From an uncultured Oscillospiraceae bacterium (GTDB taxonomy: Bacteria; Bacillota; Clostridia; Oscillospirales; Oscillospiraceae), in NCBI GenBank assembly GCA_947628805.1, contig CANRBG010000014.1:1-38630 (forward strand): a DNA stretch of 38,630 bases. Direction: 5' to 3'. Shown here one piece after another: positions 14,792-21,272 of the stretch (position 1 is the first letter of the stretch; each line of letters opens with the position of its first letter). A program made the position numbers and the translations under genes. The notes below the pieces were generated by a model. The model saw nothing but the letters and a program-made list of their open reading frames with translations. It did no database searches and had not been told where the DNA came from.

Positions 14792-15012
14792 TCGCGAAAA
14801 TGCAAGCATTTCCGCGAGGGGATCGCGGCTCACATACGCGCATAAACGCTCCTGCCATTGGCAGGAGCGTTTCCACACTTCGTGAGCCGATAAGTGTTTT
14901 TTCCGACGCGCATGTCGCCGGAAAAAACGATCTGAATTTATTCGCGCTTCCGAGCGCGAACTCTGCGAGGCTTGGTCAGGTTATCGGCAGCGAGCGCGAA
15001 CTCTGCGAGGCT
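14792..15012. repeat. Four-stem structured repeat, copy A
   Basis: Fills the convergent gap between the lipoprotein gene and alaX. Stem 1 (14792-14817) pairs TCGCG with CGCGA and AAATG with CATTT. Stem 2 (14826-14889) closes with CGGCTCAC/GTGAGCCG and holds an inner hairpin with 13-base arms (14844-14872). Stem 3 (14896-14928) has 10-base arms GTTTTTTCCG/CGGAAAAAAC and a 13-base loop with CATGTC. Stem 4 (14941-14960) is TTCGCGCT/AGCGCGAA with a TCCG loop. The tail CTCTGCGAGGCT (14961-14972) follows. A 22-base piece covering half of stem 4 and the tail is repeated at 14991-15012. The inner hairpin may also terminate both genes. A second copy is at 20752. Confidence 0.85.
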
Positions 15013-15020
15013 GGGCGAGA

Positions 15021-16169
15021 CTATTTCCCGAAAAAGGCTTCCAGGTCCGATCGGGCGGCTGTGCAGCGGCCGGAGATCATCCGCTCCTTGCCGCCGCCTT
15101 TGGCTTGCAGGGCCGGGCCGTTGGCCTTGATGAAAGCCCGCATGTCCGCCGTCCGGCTTGCCATGACGAACCGCCAGTCCCCGTCGGCGCCGGAAAATAC
15201 GCCGCACACGCCCCCGCACTTCTCCATGCCGGCGTTGGCCAGCAGCCGCAAAGACTCCTCCTCACCCTGGAAGAAAATCAAAATGTTCCCCGCCGTCTCC
15301 GTCAGGGAGGCGGCCCGGTCCTCCGCCAGGGTCCGGCGCAGGCCGGCCAGCTCCCGCTTCAGCTCGTCCCGCTGGCCCAGCAGCTTTTCCACCCCGGCGG
15401 CCACGTCGGTCTGAGGCGCGTTCAAAAGCGCCGAGATCGCCGCCGTGGCCCCGTACCGGGCCCGGTAGTCCTCCAGAGCCGCCCCGCCGGACTTCATCCA
15501 CAGCCGGACCCCGCCCCGGTGGCGCATGAAGTCCAGGATCTTGATAAGGCCGATCTGCCCCGTGGAGGATACATGGGGCGCGCAGCAGGCGCACCGGTCT
15601 ATGCCCTCCACGGTGACGATGCGCACATCGTGGGTAAGAGCCAGCTTGCTGCGGTATTCCATCCCCGCCAGCTCCGCCGGGGCCGGGAACCGGGCCGTCA
15701 CCGGCCGGTCGTCCCACACCGCCCGGTTGGCCGCCCGCTCCAGTTGGTCCAGCTGTTCCCGGGTCAGCTCCCCGCTGAAATCCACCGTACACCCCTCGTC
15801 GGTCAGGTGAAAGCCCACGTTCTCATAGCCGTATTCGGCCCGGACCAGGCCGGAGACGATGTGCTCGCCGGTGTGGTTCTGCATCCGGCCGAACCGGACC
15901 GGCCAGTCGATCTGGCCCCGGACCGTCTCCCCCACCGGCAGGGGCCCGTCCGTATAGTGGACGACGGCGCCGTCCTTTTCATGGGCGTCCAGCACCCGCG
16001 CGTCCCCCAGGGTCCCCGTATCCGCGGCCTGGCCGCCGCCCTCCGGGAAAAAGGCGGTGGCGTCCAGGATAACGGCCCACCCCTTTTTCCCCGCCTGCTG
16101 ACAGTCCAGGACCCGGGCCTCGAAGGACCGGATATAGGCGTCCTCGTAATAGAGCTTTCTGGTGTCCAT
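15021..16169 (-). CDS. alaX: Alanyl-tRNA editing protein AlaX (long form with DHHA1 domain)
   Basis: 382 residues. This free-standing editing enzyme hydrolyses mischarged Ser-tRNA(Ala) or Gly-tRNA(Ala). An AlaRS-like beta domain (FFPEGGGQAADTG) leads to the zinc/catalytic site HTGEH (His99, His103) and C195xxxH199 in CCAPH. A coiled-coil linker (about 255-290) follows, then a C-terminal DHHA1 domain ending in a glycine-rich motif (ALQAKGGGKERMISG). Length and order match the long AlaX class. GGGGAGG precedes the ATG. Its upstream region is shared with the divergent DUF1294 gene. Confidence 0.93.
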   Translation of the reverse strand: MDTRKLYYEDAYIRSFEARVLDCQQAGKKGWAVILDATAFFPEGGGQAADTGTLGDARVLDAHEKDGAVVHYTDGPLPVGETVRGQIDWPVRFGRMQNHTGEHIVSGLVRAEYGYENVGFHLTDEGCTVDFSGELTREQLDQLERAANRAVWDDRPVTARFPAPAELAGMEYRSKLALTHDVRIVTVEGIDRCACCAPHVSSTGQIGLIKILDFMRHRGGVRLWMKSGGAALEDYRARYGATAAISALLNAPQTDVAAGVEKLLGQRDELKRELAGLRRTLAEDRAASLTETAGNILIFFQGEEESLRLLANAGMEKCGGVCGVFSGADGDWRFVMASRTADMRAFIKANGPALQAKGGGKERMISGRCTAARSDLEAFFGK

Positions 16170-16172
16170 CGG

Positions 16173-16201
16173 TTGACCTCCCCGGAAAAAAAGTGTATAC
16201 T
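16173..16201 (+). promoter_or_regulatory. Promoter of the DUF1294 gene, very close to the start codon
   Basis: TTGACC (16173-16178), 17 bases, TATACT (16196-16201). Only six bases (GCGTTT) separate the -10 box from the ATG at 16208, so transcription should start at or next to the start codon. Confidence 0.75.
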
Positions 16202-16207
16202 GCGTTT

Positions 16208-16489
16208 ATGGATATCTATACCGTTTTGTTCATCTATCTGGAGACGGTGAACCTGCTGACGCTGGGGGCTTTCGGCCTGGACAAACGCCGTGCTCGGGTC
16301 CACCGGGAGCGGATCCCGGAGGCCGTGCTGATGGCCATGGTGGCCGTGGGAGGCGGCGTCGGGGCCCTGGCGGGGATGCTTCTTTTCCATCACAAGACCC
16401 GCAAGAAGCTGTTTTCCGTGGGCGTGCCGGTGATCCTGGTCTGCCAGATAGGTTTTTTTCTCTGTCTTTTTTGGGCCGTATCCCACTGA
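16208..16489 (+). CDS. DUF1294 small membrane protein
   Basis: 93 residues from the ATG at 16208. An in-frame GTG at 16193 would start inside the promoter. No ribosome binding site precedes either, which suggests a leaderless message. The protein has about three hydrophobic segments and the DUF1294 pattern: a short N-terminal helix, then LGAFGLDKRRAR, RIPEAVLMAMVAVGGGVGALAGMLLFHHKTRKKLF and a closing membrane helix. The family is common in bacteria and has no established function. It is divergent from alaX and 43 bases upstream of psuG, with which it may be co-transcribed. Confidence 0.87.
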   Translation: MDIYTVLFIYLETVNLLTLGAFGLDKRRARVHRERIPEAVLMAMVAVGGGVGALAGMLLFHHKTRKKLFSVGVPVILVCQIGFFLCLFWAVSH

Positions 16490-16532
16490 ACGGCCCTGTT
16501 TATTGTAAAGTTTTTACGGAGGTGCGTCAAGC

Positions 16533-17447
16533 ATGGATCAGTATCTGGACATAAAACCCGAGGTGGCCGAAGCCCTGGCGGCCGGCAAGCCCGTGGTGGC
16601 GCTGGAGAGCACCATCATCTCCCATGGCATGCCCTGGCCCCAGAACGCCGAGACCGCTTTCGCGGTGGAGGATACCATCCGCGCCCACGGGGCCGTGCCC
16701 GCCACGGTGGCCGTCATCGGCGGCCGGCTGAAGGCGGGTCTGGAGAAAGACGAGATCGAATACCTGGCCAAAAAGGGCCAGGCCGTCACCAAGGCCAGCC
16801 GCCGGGATCTGCCGGTGCTGTGCGCCCGGCATGAGGACGGTGCCACCACCGTGGCCGCCACCATGATCGTGGCCGCCCTGGCGGGGATACAGGTGTTCGC
16901 CACCGGCGGCATCGGCGGCGTCCACCGGGGCGCGGAGGTCACCATGGACATCTCCGCCGACCTGGAAGAGCTGGCCCGCACGCCGGTGCTGGTGGTCTGC
17001 GCCGGGGCCAAGTCCATTTTGGACCTGGGCCTGACGCTGGAATATCTGGAGACAAAGGGCGTGGCCGTGTGCGGCTATCAGACCGACGAGCTGCCCGCCT
17101 TCTATACCCGCACCAGCGGCTTCGGGGTGGATTTCCGGGCCGACAGCCCCGCCGAGCTGGCGGCGGCCTTCCATGCCCAGCGGGCCCTGGGCTATCCCGG
17201 GGGCATGCTGTGCACCAACCCCATCCCGGAAGCGTATTCCATGGACCCGGCGGTCATCAACGCCGCCATCGACCAGGCCGTGGCCGAGAGCGTGGCCCAG
17301 GGGATCAAGGGCAAGAAGGTGACTCCCTTCCTGCTGGCCCGGGTCAAGGACCTCACCGGCGGGGACAGCCTGGAATCCAACATCCAGCTGGTCCTCAATA
17401 ACGCCGCCCTGGCCGCCGACACCGCGGCGGAGCTGTGCAGGCTGTGA
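16533..17447 (+). CDS. psuG: Pseudouridine-5'-phosphate glycosidase
   Basis: 304 residues. It reversibly splits pseudouridine 5'-phosphate into uracil and ribose 5-phosphate in the cytoplasm. Conserved stretches are ALESTIISHGMPWPQN (Glu25), VTKASRRDLP (Lys87, the probable Schiff-base lysine) and FATGGIGGVHRG. The C-terminal part also matches the family (GFGVDFRADSPAELA and NPIPEAYSMD). Length is typical. The kinase partner psuK is not adjacent, so the substrate would come from a kinase elsewhere or from RNA turnover. GGAGGTG precedes the ATG. Confidence 0.95.
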   Translation: MDQYLDIKPEVAEALAAGKPVVALESTIISHGMPWPQNAETAFAVEDTIRAHGAVPATVAVIGGRLKAGLEKDEIEYLAKKGQAVTKASRRDLPVLCARHEDGATTVAATMIVAALAGIQVFATGGIGGVHRGAEVTMDISADLEELARTPVLVVCAGAKSILDLGLTLEYLETKGVAVCGYQTDELPAFYTRTSGFGVDFRADSPAELAAAFHAQRALGYPGGMLCTNPIPEAYSMDPAVINAAIDQAVAESVAQGIKGKKVTPFLLARVKDLTGGDSLESNIQLVLNNAALAADTAAELCRL

Positions 17448-17475
17448 CTTACAAAAACTGACAGCAAAAAAAGGG

Positions 17476-17504
17476 TTGACAAACCGAAAAGCCCGGTTTA
17501 TAAT
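17476..17504 (+). promoter_or_regulatory. Consensus promoter of the tryptophan transport operon
   Basis: TTGACA (17476-17481), 17 bases, TATAAT (17499-17504): a full consensus match upstream of the T-box. Confidence 0.93.
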
Positions 17505-17510
17505 GCAGAC

Positions 17511-17806
17511 AATTTAATACGATAAACCGTTGATGAAGAGTAAGTAACCTTTCCAGGTGTGTCACAGAGAGCCGCGGGGGCTGGGAGCGCGGTACAGGCC
17601 GGAATGTGCGAATGGACTTCGGAGGGCGATCGGAAGGCAGGCTCGCCTGCCCTATGTGAGACGGAGAAGGCGCTCCGTGAAAAACGCCGCCGCGTGATGG
17701 CGCGGAGCAAAGCGGACGCTTTTCAAAGCGTCAAGCCGGGTGGCACCGCAGGAAGTTTACAACATCCTGTCCCAGCAGAAATGCAGGGACAGGATGCTTT
17801 TATTTT
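17511..17806 (+). promoter_or_regulatory. T-box riboswitch, tryptophan-specific
   Basis: The T-box proper TGGCACCGC is at 17741-17749. Stem I is recognisable (GATGAAGAGTAAG, CAGAGAGCCG and GAATGGACTTCGGAGGG). The specifier triplet in that context is TGG (17613-17615), so the leader should bind tRNA(Trp). The bulge TGGC also fits the G discriminator of bacterial tRNA(Trp). The terminator (arms CATCCTGTCCC 17763-17773 and GGGACAGGATG 17786-17796, then CTTTTATTTT) would be replaced by the antiterminator when uncharged tRNA(Trp) is bound. It therefore turns on transport when tryptophan is short. Confidence 0.93.
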
Positions 17807-17817
17807 GCAGGAGGTAC

Positions 17818-17856
17818 ATGAAAATGTTTATACTGTCCAAACGATGGCGGGCGTGA
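17818..17856 (+). CDS. Possible 12-residue leader peptide containing Trp
   Basis: Immediately after the T-box terminator, GCAGGAGG is followed at a proper distance by ATG and the frame MKMFILSKRWRA, then TGA. It ends 74 bases before the substrate-binding protein gene. The strong site suggests translation. The single Trp near the end could add a second layer of tryptophan sensing, or this may be a chance frame or a remnant. Confidence 0.35.
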   Translation: MKMFILSKRWRA

Positions 17857-17930
17857 AGGACACCCAGAAAACAGGAACATCTACCGACCCAAAAAACTAA
17901 AATGAGAAAGCATATAAGGAGGCTCTCAAA

Positions 17931-18959
17931 ATGAAAAAGATCGTTTGCACCGTACTGGCCCTTGTCATGGTCCTGAGTCTGTCCGCGGCGGCCTTCGCCG
18001 ACGGCGAGACCTACAAGGTGGGCATCTGCAACTACGTGGACGACGCGTCCCTGAACCAGATCGTGGAGAACATCCAGTCCCAGCTGGAAGCCATCGGCGA
18101 GGAAAAGGGCGTCACCTTCGACGTCAGCTATGACAACCCCAACGGCGACCCCGCCGTCATGGAGCAGATCATCCAGAACTTCATCGCCGACGAGGTGGAT
18201 CTGATGGTGGGCGTGGCCACCCCTGTGGCCATGGCTATGCAGGCCGACACCGAGGATAACCAGATCCCCGTGGTGTTCTCCGCCGTCTCCGACCCGGAGG
18301 CCGCCGGCCTGGTGGAGAGCAACGACGCCCCCGGCGCCAACATCACCGGCACCAGCGACTTTTTGGACACCGCCGCCATCTTCGACCTGGTCTTCGCCCA
18401 GGATCCCGAGGCTGACCTGATCGGCCTGCTGTACGACCCGGGCCAGGAGTCCTCCGCCACCTTCATCGCCGCCGCCAAGGCGCTGCTGGACGAGAAGGAG
18501 GTCGCCTATGAGGAATACACCGGCACCACCGCCGCCGAGATCCAGATGGCAGTCCAGTCTCTGATCGCCGACGATGTGGACGCGGTGTTCACCCCCTCCG
18601 ACAACTCCATCATGACCGCTGAGCTCAGCATCTACGAGGACCTGGCCGAGGCCGGCATCCCCCACTACGCCGGGGCCGACTCCTTCGCCCTGAACGGCGC
18701 TTTCCTGGGCTACGGCGTGGACTACGCCAACCTGGGCGTGGAGACCGCCAACATGATCGCTCAGATCCTGCTGGACGGCGCCGACCCTGCGGAGCTGCCT
18801 GTCATGACCTTCGATAACGGCACCGCCACCATCAACACCGACGTGTGCGAGCAGATCACCGGCAAGACCTTCGAGGAACTGGAAGAGCTGTTCGCCCCCA
18901 TGTGCACCGCCGTGAAGCCCATCGAGACGGCCGAAAGCTTTGGCGAAGCCGCTGAGTAA
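17931..18959 (+). CDS. trpX: Tryptophan-type ABC transporter substrate-binding protein (TrpX family)
   Basis: 342 residues of the COG2984 ABC substrate-binding family. After the signal peptide the domain runs YKVGICNYVDDASLNQIVENIQ, VGVATPVAMAMQ, IPVVFSAVSDPEAAGLV, TGTSDFLD and YAGADSFALNGAFLGYGVDYANLG. It should deliver tryptophan or a related amino acid to the membrane permease; the Trp T-box supports tryptophan. The signal peptide (MKKIVCTVLALVMVLSLSAAAFA) ends in an AxA-type site with no lipobox cysteine, unusual for a binding protein in a Gram-positive-type cell. AAGGAGG precedes the ATG. It is first of three transporter genes. Confidence 0.92.
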   Translation: MKKIVCTVLALVMVLSLSAAAFADGETYKVGICNYVDDASLNQIVENIQSQLEAIGEEKGVTFDVSYDNPNGDPAVMEQIIQNFIADEVDLMVGVATPVAMAMQADTEDNQIPVVFSAVSDPEAAGLVESNDAPGANITGTSDFLDTAAIFDLVFAQDPEADLIGLLYDPGQESSATFIAAAKALLDEKEVAYEEYTGTTAAEIQMAVQSLIADDVDAVFTPSDNSIMTAELSIYEDLAEAGIPHYAGADSFALNGAFLGYGVDYANLGVETANMIAQILLDGADPAELPVMTFDNGTATINTDVCEQITGKTFEELEELFAPMCTAVKPIETAESFGEAAE

Positions 18960-18980
18960 GACCTGAAAAACCTATTGGGA

Positions 18981-19000
18981 CAGGGGCCGCGAGGCCCCTG
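18981..19000 (+). other. Hairpin between trpX and trpY
   Basis: CAGGGGCC (18981-18988) and GGCCCCTG (18993-19000) with a GCGA tetraloop and no T-run. It probably stabilises the upstream mRNA or lowers downstream transcription, fitting the need for excess binding protein. Confidence 0.55.
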
Positions 19001-19033
19001 CCCCTATGACCTTGTTCTGGAGGAGAACTATCC

Positions 19034-19963
19034 ATGTCACTATCCGCCATATGGGGGCTGGCGCAGACGGCGCTGGAGCTGGGTCTGACCTGCTCGCTGA
19101 CCGTGCTTGCCCTGTTTTTGAGCTATTCCATGCTGAACGTGTGCGACCTGTCCACCGACGGCTGCTTCACCCTGGGGGCCACGGTGGGGGCGGTGGTGGC
19201 CGTCGCCGGCCACCCCTACCTGTCCATCCCCGCCGCCATGGGCGCGGGCATGCTCAGCGGCCTCGTCACCGCCGTGCTGCAGACCCGCATGGGCATCGAC
19301 AGCCTGCTGGCGGGCATCATCGTCAACACGGGCCTTTACTCCGTGAACATCGCCGTTATGGGCGGATCGTCGCTTTTGAACATGAACAAGACCGACACCG
19401 TGTTCACGGGCTTGAAATCCCTGCTGGCGGATACGCCCCTGGCGGGGTTCCAGGACCTGATCATCCCCCTGCTGGCGGTGGTATTGGTCATCGTGTTTCT
19501 GGCGCTGTTTCTGCGGACCCGGCTGGGCCTGGCTATCCGGGCCACCGGCAACAACCCGGACATGGTCCGTTCCTCCTCCATCAACCCCATTTTCACCACC
19601 ACCGTGGGCCTGTGCGTGGCAAACGCCTTCACGGGCCTTTCCGGGTGCCTGCTGGCCCAGGGGCAGAAGTCCGTGGACATCAACATCGGCTCCGGCATGG
19701 TGACCATCGCCCTGGCGAGCCTTCTCATCGGCCAGACCTTTATGGGCCGGGGCTCCATCGCCAAGCGGGCCTCCGGCGTGGTGATCGGCTCCATCGTCTT
19801 CCGGCTGGTGTATACCATCGCTCTGCGGCTGAAAATGCCCGCGTTCATGCTGAAGCTGGTCAGCTCCGTGATCGTGATCATCGCCATCGCGGGACCCTAC
19901 TTCAAGACCCAGCTGCCTCTGCTCAAGCGCCGGCTGGCCGGGTCCGGGAAGGAGGACAGCTGA
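19034..19963 (+). CDS. trpY: ABC transporter permease (TrpY family)
   Basis: 309 residues with about eight to nine membrane segments. It belongs to the branched-chain-amino-acid type permease superfamily: CDLSTDGCFTLGA near the start, RTRLGLAIRATGNNPDMVRSSSIN as the cytoplasmic loop that contacts the ATPase, and SGCLLAQGQKSVDINIGSGMVTIALASLLIG. It forms the transmembrane path for the substrate carried by the upstream binding protein. GGAGGAG precedes the ATG. It ends one base before the ATPase gene. Confidence 0.92.
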   Translation: MSLSAIWGLAQTALELGLTCSLTVLALFLSYSMLNVCDLSTDGCFTLGATVGAVVAVAGHPYLSIPAAMGAGMLSGLVTAVLQTRMGIDSLLAGIIVNTGLYSVNIAVMGGSSLLNMNKTDTVFTGLKSLLADTPLAGFQDLIIPLLAVVLVIVFLALFLRTRLGLAIRATGNNPDMVRSSSINPIFTTTVGLCVANAFTGLSGCLLAQGQKSVDINIGSGMVTIALASLLIGQTFMGRGSIAKRASGVVIGSIVFRLVYTIALRLKMPAFMLKLVSSVIVIIAIAGPYFKTQLPLLKRRLAGSGKEDS

Positions 19964-19964
19964 C

Positions 19965-20750
19965 ATGCTCACCCTGAAAAACATCTCCAAGACCTTCAAC
20001 CCCGGCACGGTGAACGAAAAGACCGCCCTGTCCGGCTTAAATCTGCACCTGGACAAGGGGGACTTCGTCACCATCATCGGCGCCAACGGGGCGGGCAAGA
20101 GCACCCTCTTCAACGCCATCGCCGGCAGCTTTCTGCCCGACACCGGCTCCATCACCCTGGACGGCAAGGACGTGACGTTCCAGCCGGAATTCAAGCGGGC
20201 CAAGACCATAGGGCGGCTGTTCCAGGACCCCATGCGGGGCAGCGCTCCCGGCATGACCATCGAGGAAAACCTGGCTTTGGCGGCGGGAGGCGGCGGCTGG
20301 CTCAGCCACACCTCCAAGGCGGAGAAGGCCGCTTTCCGGGACCGGCTGGCCCTGCTGGACATGGGTCTGGAGGACCGGATGCGCCAGCCGGTGGGGCTGC
20401 TGTCCGGCGGCCAGCGGCAGGCTCTGACGCTGCTGATGGCTACCATGGTCCCCCCCAAGCTGCTGCTGCTGGACGAACACACCGCCGCCCTGGACCCGGG
20501 CACGGCGGAAAAGGTCCTGGCCCTCACCCAGTCCATCGTCCGGGAGGGGGGTCTCACCTGCCTGATGATCACCCACAACATGTCCTCGGCTCTGGAGCTG
20601 GGCAACCGGACGCTGATGATGGACGCGGGGCATATCCTGCTGGACCTGAAAGGGGATCAGCGGGAGGGCCTGACCGTGGAGGACCTGCTCAGGATGTTCA
20701 AAGAAAACGTGGGCAAGGCATTGGATAATGACCGCATGCTCTTATCATGA
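19965..20750 (+). CDS. trpZ: ABC transporter ATP-binding protein (TrpZ family)
   Basis: 261 residues. Walker A is GANGAGKST (about 39-47), the signature LSGGQRQAL, Walker B LLLLDEHTAALD and the switch His in ITHNMSS. It powers import through the permease encoded just upstream. The start is one base after the trpY stop, so translation is probably coupled. Its stop is two bases before copy B of the structured repeat, which is the only terminator-like sequence at the end of this operon. Confidence 0.93.
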   Translation: MLTLKNISKTFNPGTVNEKTALSGLNLHLDKGDFVTIIGANGAGKSTLFNAIAGSFLPDTGSITLDGKDVTFQPEFKRAKTIGRLFQDPMRGSAPGMTIEENLALAAGGGGWLSHTSKAEKAAFRDRLALLDMGLEDRMRQPVGLLSGGQRQALTLLMATMVPPKLLLLDEHTAALDPGTAEKVLALTQSIVREGGLTCLMITHNMSSALELGNRTLMMDAGHILLDLKGDQREGLTVEDLLRMFKENVGKALDNDRMLLS

Positions 20751-20751
20751 T

Positions 20752-20930
20752 CGTTTGCATGCAACGCATGCAAACGAGAGGGCTTCGGCCCGCTGCAGCG
20801 CAAAGCGCCCCCATCCATCGGATGGGGGCGTTCACGTTTGCGGGCCGCAAAGAATGATCTCCGAGGCACATGTCCCCGGAGATCATGATCTCACTTTATT
20901 CGGCTCTGCGGAGCCGAACTCTGCGAGGCT
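20752..20930. repeat. Four-stem structured repeat, copy B
   Basis: Fills the convergent gap between trpZ and rpmE. Stem 1 (20752-20776) is CGTTTGCATG/CATGCAAACG. Stem 2 (20786-20847) closes with CGGCCCGC/GCGGGCCG and holds an inner hairpin with 11-base arms (20806-20830). Stem 3 (20854-20886) has ATGATCTCCG/CGGAGATCAT with a 13-base loop containing CATGTC. Stem 4 (20899-20918) is TTCGGCTC/GAGCCGAA with a TGCG loop. The tail CTCTGCGAGGCT is at 20919-20930. The linkers between stems 2-3 (6 bases) and 3-4 (12 bases) are exactly as long as in copy A, although most arms differ in sequence. Confidence 0.85.
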
Positions 20931-20938
20931 GACATCTT

Positions 20939-21142
20939 TTACTTCGCCAGGCCGTACTTCTTGTTGAACTTATCCACGCGGCCGCTGGTGTCCACCAGCT
21001 TCTGCTTGCCGGTGAAGAACGGGTGGCACTTGGAGCAGATCTCCACGGTGATGTTCTCCCGGGTGGAGCCGGTCTCGATCACGTTGCCGCAGGCGCACCG
21101 GATGGTGGTCTTGTAGTACTTGGGATGGATGCCCTCTTTCAT
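20939..21142 (-). CDS. rpmE: Ribosomal protein bL31, zinc-binding type
   Basis: 67 residues of the large-subunit protein bL31. The start [10 protein letters not shown] and the four zinc ligands (two in CACGNV, two in [13 protein letters not shown]) define the C+ form; the zinc-independent paralogue lacks them. Length is normal. The gene has its own promoter (21222-21250) and ends 8 bases from copy B of the structured repeat. Confidence 0.97.
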   Translation of the reverse strand: MKEGIHPKYYKTTIRCACGNVIETGSTRENITVEICSKCHPFFTGKQKLVDTSGRVDKFNKKYGLAK

Positions 21143-21221
21143 TGTCGTTCACCTCATATCAGGCTGTCTTGAGTGCGGGCCGGGATGGGAAAACAGCTCG
21201 CCGTTACAAGACGCAACAGTT

Positions 21222-21250
21222 ATATTACCATAGCTTTTGGGAAAGTGCAA
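21222..21250 (-). promoter_or_regulatory. Promoter of rpmE
   Basis: On the minus strand TTGCAC (21250-21245), 17 bases, TAATAT (21227-21222). Confidence 0.7.
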
Positions 21251-21272
21251 CGGTTTTTTCCGGAAAAACCGG
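21251..21272. terminator. Weak hairpin just after addA
   Basis: An imperfect palindrome of GGTTTTT and AAAAACC around CCGG lies directly beyond the addA stop. It lacks a clear T-run on the minus strand and touches the -35 box of rpmE, so read-through into rpmE is possible. Confidence 0.35.

Noticed and set aside
14800-15219. Small frames inside structured repeat copy A and across its edge
   Set aside because: They run through inverted repeats, and their products are explained by the palindromes. Copy B gives frames sharing only the repeat-derived peptides.
20657-20967. Small frames in and around structured repeat copy B
   Set aside because: Same reason as copy A: the sequence is accounted for by four stem-loops, and no ribosome binding site fits.
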